Assembly: GCA_019240375.1 (NCBI GenBank) | Contig: JAFAYN010000474.1 | Coordinates: forward strand, 1-9,688 | Length of the DNA stretch: 9,688 nt | Source of the DNA: Gemmatimonadota bacterium | GTDB lineage: Bacteria; Gemmatimonadota; Gemmatimonadetes; Longimicrobiales; Longimicrobiaceae | Direction of reading: 5' to 3' | In this document: positions 6,949 through 9,688 of the stretch, one piece after another | Numbering within the stretch: the first letter of the stretch is position 1 | Layout: every line of letters begins with the position of its first letter | Translations under genes and position numbers: made by a program | The notes under the pieces: generated by a model | Databases searched by the model: none | Seen by the model: the letters and a program-made list of their open reading frames with translations, nothing else | Told to the model about the DNA's origin: nothing

Positions 6949-9510
6949 ATGAACCCTCCCCGTTCCCTCCTGGACGCTGTCCGGCCGACGCCCGTTCCCG
7001 CGGCGCCGCCACGGCACCTGGCGCCCCCCCCGGCCGACGCCCGGCCGCGCGTGGGCGGGAAGTTCCTTTTCGCGGGGGAGGAGAAGCTGTACCTGCGCGG
7101 CGTCACCTACGGTCCCTTCCGCCCTGACGCGAACGGGTGCGAGTACGGCACCCCCGCGGCGGCCGAGCGCGACTTCGCCCGGATGGCCGCCCACGGCGTC
7201 AACTCCCTCCGCACCTACACCGTCCCGCCCCGCTGGCTTCTGGACGCGGCACACGGCCACGGCCTGCGGGTCATGGTGGGCCTCCCCTGGGAGCAGCACG
7301 TCGCTTTCCTGGACGAGCGCGGGCGGGCCCGCGACATCGAGGCGCGGGTACGCCGGGGCGTGCGCGCGTGCGCCGGACACCCGGCGGTGCTCTGCTACGC
7401 GGTGGGGAACGAGATCCCGGCGGGGATCGTGCGCTGGCACAGCGCGCGGCGGGTGGAGACGTTTCTCCAGCGGCTGTACCGGGCGGCCCGGGAGGAGGAC
7501 ACGGGTGGGCTGGTCACCTACGTGAACTACCCCTCCACCGAGTACCTGGACCTGTCCTTCGCGGACCTGCTCTGCTTCAACGTGTACCTGGAGCGGCAGG
7601 AACGGCTGGAAGCGTACCTGGCCCGGCTGCACAACCTGGCCGGCGACCGGCCGCTGGTCCTCGCGGAGGTGGGGCTGGACTCCCGCCGCAACGGAGAGGC
7701 GGCCCAGGCCCGGTCGCTGGAGTGGCAGCTGCGCGCCGCGTTCGCCGGCGGGTGCGCAGGCGCCTTCGCTTTCGCCTGGACGGACGAGTGGCACCGTGGA
7801 GGGTACGACATCGGGGACTGGGACTTCGGCCTGACGGACCGGGGGCGCGAGCCCAAGCCGGCGCTCGCCGCGGTCGGTGAGGTGTTCGCCGAGGTTCCCG
7901 TCCCTGCCGCGCAGGCCTGGCCGCGCGTTTCCGTGGTGGTGTGCGCCTACAACGCCCAGGACACGCTGCACGACACCTTGCGTGCCCTGGCCGCCCTGCG
8001 CTACCCGGACTTCGAGACGATCGTGGTGGACGACGGGTCCACCGACGCCACCCCCCGGATCGCGGCCGGGTACGACTGCCGCCTGATCCGCACCCCCAAC
8101 CGGGGGCTCTCCGCGGCGCGCAACACGGGGTGGCAGGCGGCCACGGGCGAGATCGTGGCGTACCTGGACGCCGACGCGTACCCGGACCCGGAGTGGCTCA
8201 CCTACCTGGCGATGGACTTCGTCGCCATCTCTCACGCAGGGGTAGGCGGCCCCAACGTGCCTCCGCCCGGCACCTCGCTGGTGGCCGACTGCGTGGCGAA
8301 CGCGCCGGGCGGGCCGGTGCACGTCCTCCTCGCCGACCGCGAGGCGGAGCACATCCCCGGATGCAACATGGCGTTCCGGCGCGCCGCGCTGGAAGCGGTG
8401 GGCGGCTTCGACCCGCGCTTCCGCGTCGCCGGGGACGACGTGGACCTGTGCTGGCGCCTGCAGGACCGCGGGTGGACGCTGGGATTCGCGCCCGCCGCCA
8501 TGGTGTGGCACCACCGGCGGGGAACGGTGCGCGGGTACTGGCGGCAGCAGGTGGGGTACGGTCGCGCGGAGGCCATGCTGGAGCGCAAGTGGCCGGACCG
8601 GTACAACGGGGGCGGGCACGTGCAGTGGGCGGGGCGCATCTACGGCGACGGGCTCCTGCAGCCCATCCTGCCGCCCCCCGGCCGCGTCTACGGCGGGGTG
8701 TGGGGGACGGCGCCCTTCCAGCGCCTTTACCAGCCCGCGCCGGGGGCGCTCCGCTCCCTCCCCCTGATGCCGGAGTGGTACCTGGGGGTGTTCCTGCTGG
8801 CGGCGCTCAGCCTGGTGGGCCTCCTCTGGCCGCCCCTGCTGGTTGCGCTCCCGCTCGCCGCCGCCGCCGTGCTGGCGCAGCTGGGGCAGGCGCTGCGCGG
8901 CGGGATGCGGGCGTGCTTCCGCCGCCCCATGCCCCCCGCGGCGGTCGTCGCGCGGCGCGGATTGACGACGCTGCTGCACCTGCTGCAGCCGCTGGCGCGG
9001 CTCCGGGGACGGCTGGCCCACGGCATCACCCCCTGGCGCAGGCAGGGGGTGCGGGGGCTGGCGCTGCCGAGGCCGCGGGTGCTCTGCGCGTGGAGCGAAA
9101 GGTGGCGCGATCCCGCGAACCGCCTGCGGGAGCTGGACGCCGCCCTGCGCGAGGAGCGCGCGGTGGTGCGCCACGGCGGCGACACCGACCGCTGGGACCT
9201 GGAGCTGCGCGACGGGACGCTGGGCTCCGTACGCGTGCGGATGGCGGTGGAGGAGCACGGCGGCGGGCGGCAGCTGGTGCGCCTGCGCGCATGGCCCCGC
9301 CCCGCGTCCATCGTGCTGTGGCTGGCCCTGGGGCTCCTGGTGCTGGGGACCGGTGCCGCGGCGGACGGGGCGTGGGCGGCGGCGGCCGTCCTGACGCTCG
9401 CCGCGGGAGCGCTCCTGCTGCGCGTCTCCAACGACTGCGCTTCGGCCCTCGCGGCGCTGTACTGTGCCGCCGCCAGGACGGCGGCGGACGAGCGGCGGAG
9501 GGAGTCGTGA
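6949..9510 (+). CDS. Bifunctional GH-A-clan glycosidase-like / GT2 glycosyltransferase membrane protein
   Basis: An 853-residue fusion. Residues 40-315 read as a (beta/alpha)8 glycosidase domain of the GH2/GH5-like type: RGVTYGPF (50-57), the acid/base motif GNE with E155, the likely nucleophile E240 in VLAEVG, and W277 in FAWTDEW. Residues 325-560 are a GT2 (GT-A fold) domain: VSVVVCAYNA (327-336), DDGST (361-365), the metal-binding LDADA (406-410) and GDDVDLCWRL (495-504), the region of the catalytic base. Hydrophobic segments near 611-642, 787-801 and 809-824 suggest membrane anchoring; 660-785 is not recognised. It probably builds or trims a surface polysaccharide at the cytoplasmic membrane; donor and acceptor are unknown. 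No signal peptide is seen. The start at 6949 is preferred because conserved-looking sequence begins shortly after it, although no Shine-Dalgarno precedes it; ATG 6898 is an alternative. Its stop overlaps the next gene in a GTGA arrangement. Confidence 0.85.
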   Translation: MNPPRSLLDAVRPTPVPAAPPRHLAPPPADARPRVGGKFLFAGEEKLYLRGVTYGPFRPDANGCEYGTPAAAERDFARMAAHGVNSLRTYTVPPRWLLDAAHGHGLRVMVGLPWEQHVAFLDERGRARDIEARVRRGVRACAGHPAVLCYAVGNEIPAGIVRWHSARRVETFLQRLYRAAREEDTGGLVTYVNYPSTEYLDLSFADLLCFNVYLERQERLEAYLARLHNLAGDRPLVLAEVGLDSRRNGEAAQARSLEWQLRAAFAGGCAGAFAFAWTDEWHRGGYDIGDWDFGLTDRGREPKPALAAVGEVFAEVPVPAAQAWPRVSVVVCAYNAQDTLHDTLRALAALRYPDFETIVVDDGSTDATPRIAAGYDCRLIRTPNRGLSAARNTGWQAATGEIVAYLDADAYPDPEWLTYLAMDFVAISHAGVGGPNVPPPGTSLVADCVANAPGGPVHVLLADREAEHIPGCNMAFRRAALEAVGGFDPRFRVAGDDVDLCWRLQDRGWTLGFAPAAMVWHHRRGTVRGYWRQQVGYGRAEAMLERKWPDRYNGGGHVQWAGRIYGDGLLQPILPPPGRVYGGVWGTAPFQRLYQPAPGALRSLPLMPEWYLGVFLLAALSLVGLLWPPLLVALPLAAAAVLAQLGQALRGGMRACFRRPMPPAAVVARRGLTTLLHLLQPLARLRGRLAHGITPWRRQGVRGLALPRPRVLCAWSERWRDPANRLRELDAALREERAVVRHGGDTDRWDLELRDGTLGSVRVRMAVEEHGGGRQLVRLRAWPRPASIVLWLALGLLVLGTGAAADGAWAAAAVLTLAAGALLLRVSNDCASALAALYCAAARTAADERRRES
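9497..9504 (+). promoter_or_regulatory. Shine-Dalgarno for the GNAT-like gene
   Basis: GGAGGGAG lies in the last codons of the glycosyltransferase gene. Its GGAGG core (9497-9501) is five bases before the GTG at 9507. It supports the GTG as the real start and indicates coupled translation of the two genes. Confidence 0.65.
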
Positions 9511-9688
9511 GCACCGCGGCGGGCGTGGACGCGCCCCTGTACCGCCCCTTCCGCGAAGACGACCTCCCCGGCGTGCTGCGCCTGTGGGAAGAGGAGTCCG
9601 GGTGGGGGGGGATCACCCCCGAGCAGTGGCGGAGGTGGTTCGTGGAACGCCCGGATGGCCCCTGCCTGGTGATGGTGGCGGAGGAAGG
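9507..9688 (+). CDS. GNAT-family N-acetyltransferase, N-terminal part (cut by window end)
   Basis: Sixty codons and two further bases are visible from a GTG start that overlaps the preceding stop (GTGA, 9507-9510). The segment YRPFREDDLPGVLRLWEEE (12-30) is the typical beta1-alpha1 opening of GNAT acetyltransferases. It is followed by a WRRWFVERPDGP stretch (41-52) and the second strand CLVMVAEE (53-60). The acetyl-CoA binding motif (R/QxxGxG/A) would lie beyond the window, so the family call rests only on the N-terminal pattern. Its coupling to a polysaccharide-type glycosyltransferase suggests acetylation of a sugar amine or of a precursor in the same pathway, but this is inference. Confidence 0.65.
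   Translation, partial: MSTAAGVDAPLYRPFREDDLPGVLRLWEEESGWGGITPEQWRRWFVERPDGPCLVMVAEE

Noticed and set aside
5316..7127. Long open frame antisense to the LodA-like gene
   Set aside because: No recognisable motif; the opposite strand has a Tat signal and family-like motifs.
6883..9258. Long open frame antisense to the glycosyltransferase fusion
   Set aside because: His/Arg/Gln-rich translation without motifs; the plus strand shows clear GH and GT2 motifs.

Overview
The window is a GC-rich bacterial chromosome fragment densely packed with protein-coding genes. No RNA gene, CRISPR array or mobile element is visible. The first two genes, a short PadR regulator directly followed by a long duplicated FtsX/MacB-type permease with an N-terminal prefix domain and no ATPase, form a pair that is greatly expanded in Acidobacteriota and Gemmatimonadota. 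Together with the high GC and protein style this suggests Gemmatimonadota (less likely Acidobacteriota). The assignment is inference.

Layout: (1) 42-3129, plus strand: padR-type regulator and ADOP-type permease, 1 nt apart and probably translationally coupled. (2) 3142-6647, minus strand: a two-gene operon. The promoter-proximal gene encodes an 841-residue Tat-exported protein with scattered collinear motifs reminiscent of LodA/GoxA cysteine-tryptophylquinone (CTQ) oxidases. The second gene overlaps it by 34 nt and encodes a 337-residue FAD protein of the LodB/QhpG/tryptophan-halogenase-like group. (3) 6648-6948: a 301-nt divergent intergenic region with weak promoter-like elements. (4) 6949-9510, plus strand: a fusion of a clan GH-A-like (beta/alpha)8 glycosidase domain, a GT2 glycosyltransferase domain and a C-terminal membrane-associated part. 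It overlaps by 4 nt the start of a GNAT-type acetyltransferase that runs off the window at 9688.

The most interesting system is the middle operon. In known LodA/LodB and QHNDH/QhpG systems, a flavoprotein oxygenates a tryptophan of its protein partner so that a protein-derived quinone can form. Here the same gene logic is combined with a twin-arginine signal and a roughly 190-residue N-terminal extension. That suggests a divergent quinoprotein oxidase matured in the cytoplasm and exported folded. The substrate is unknown, and the CTQ assignment is inference from motifs and context, not from an alignment.

The right-hand genes look like the beginning of a cell-surface or exopolysaccharide assembly operon, also by inference.
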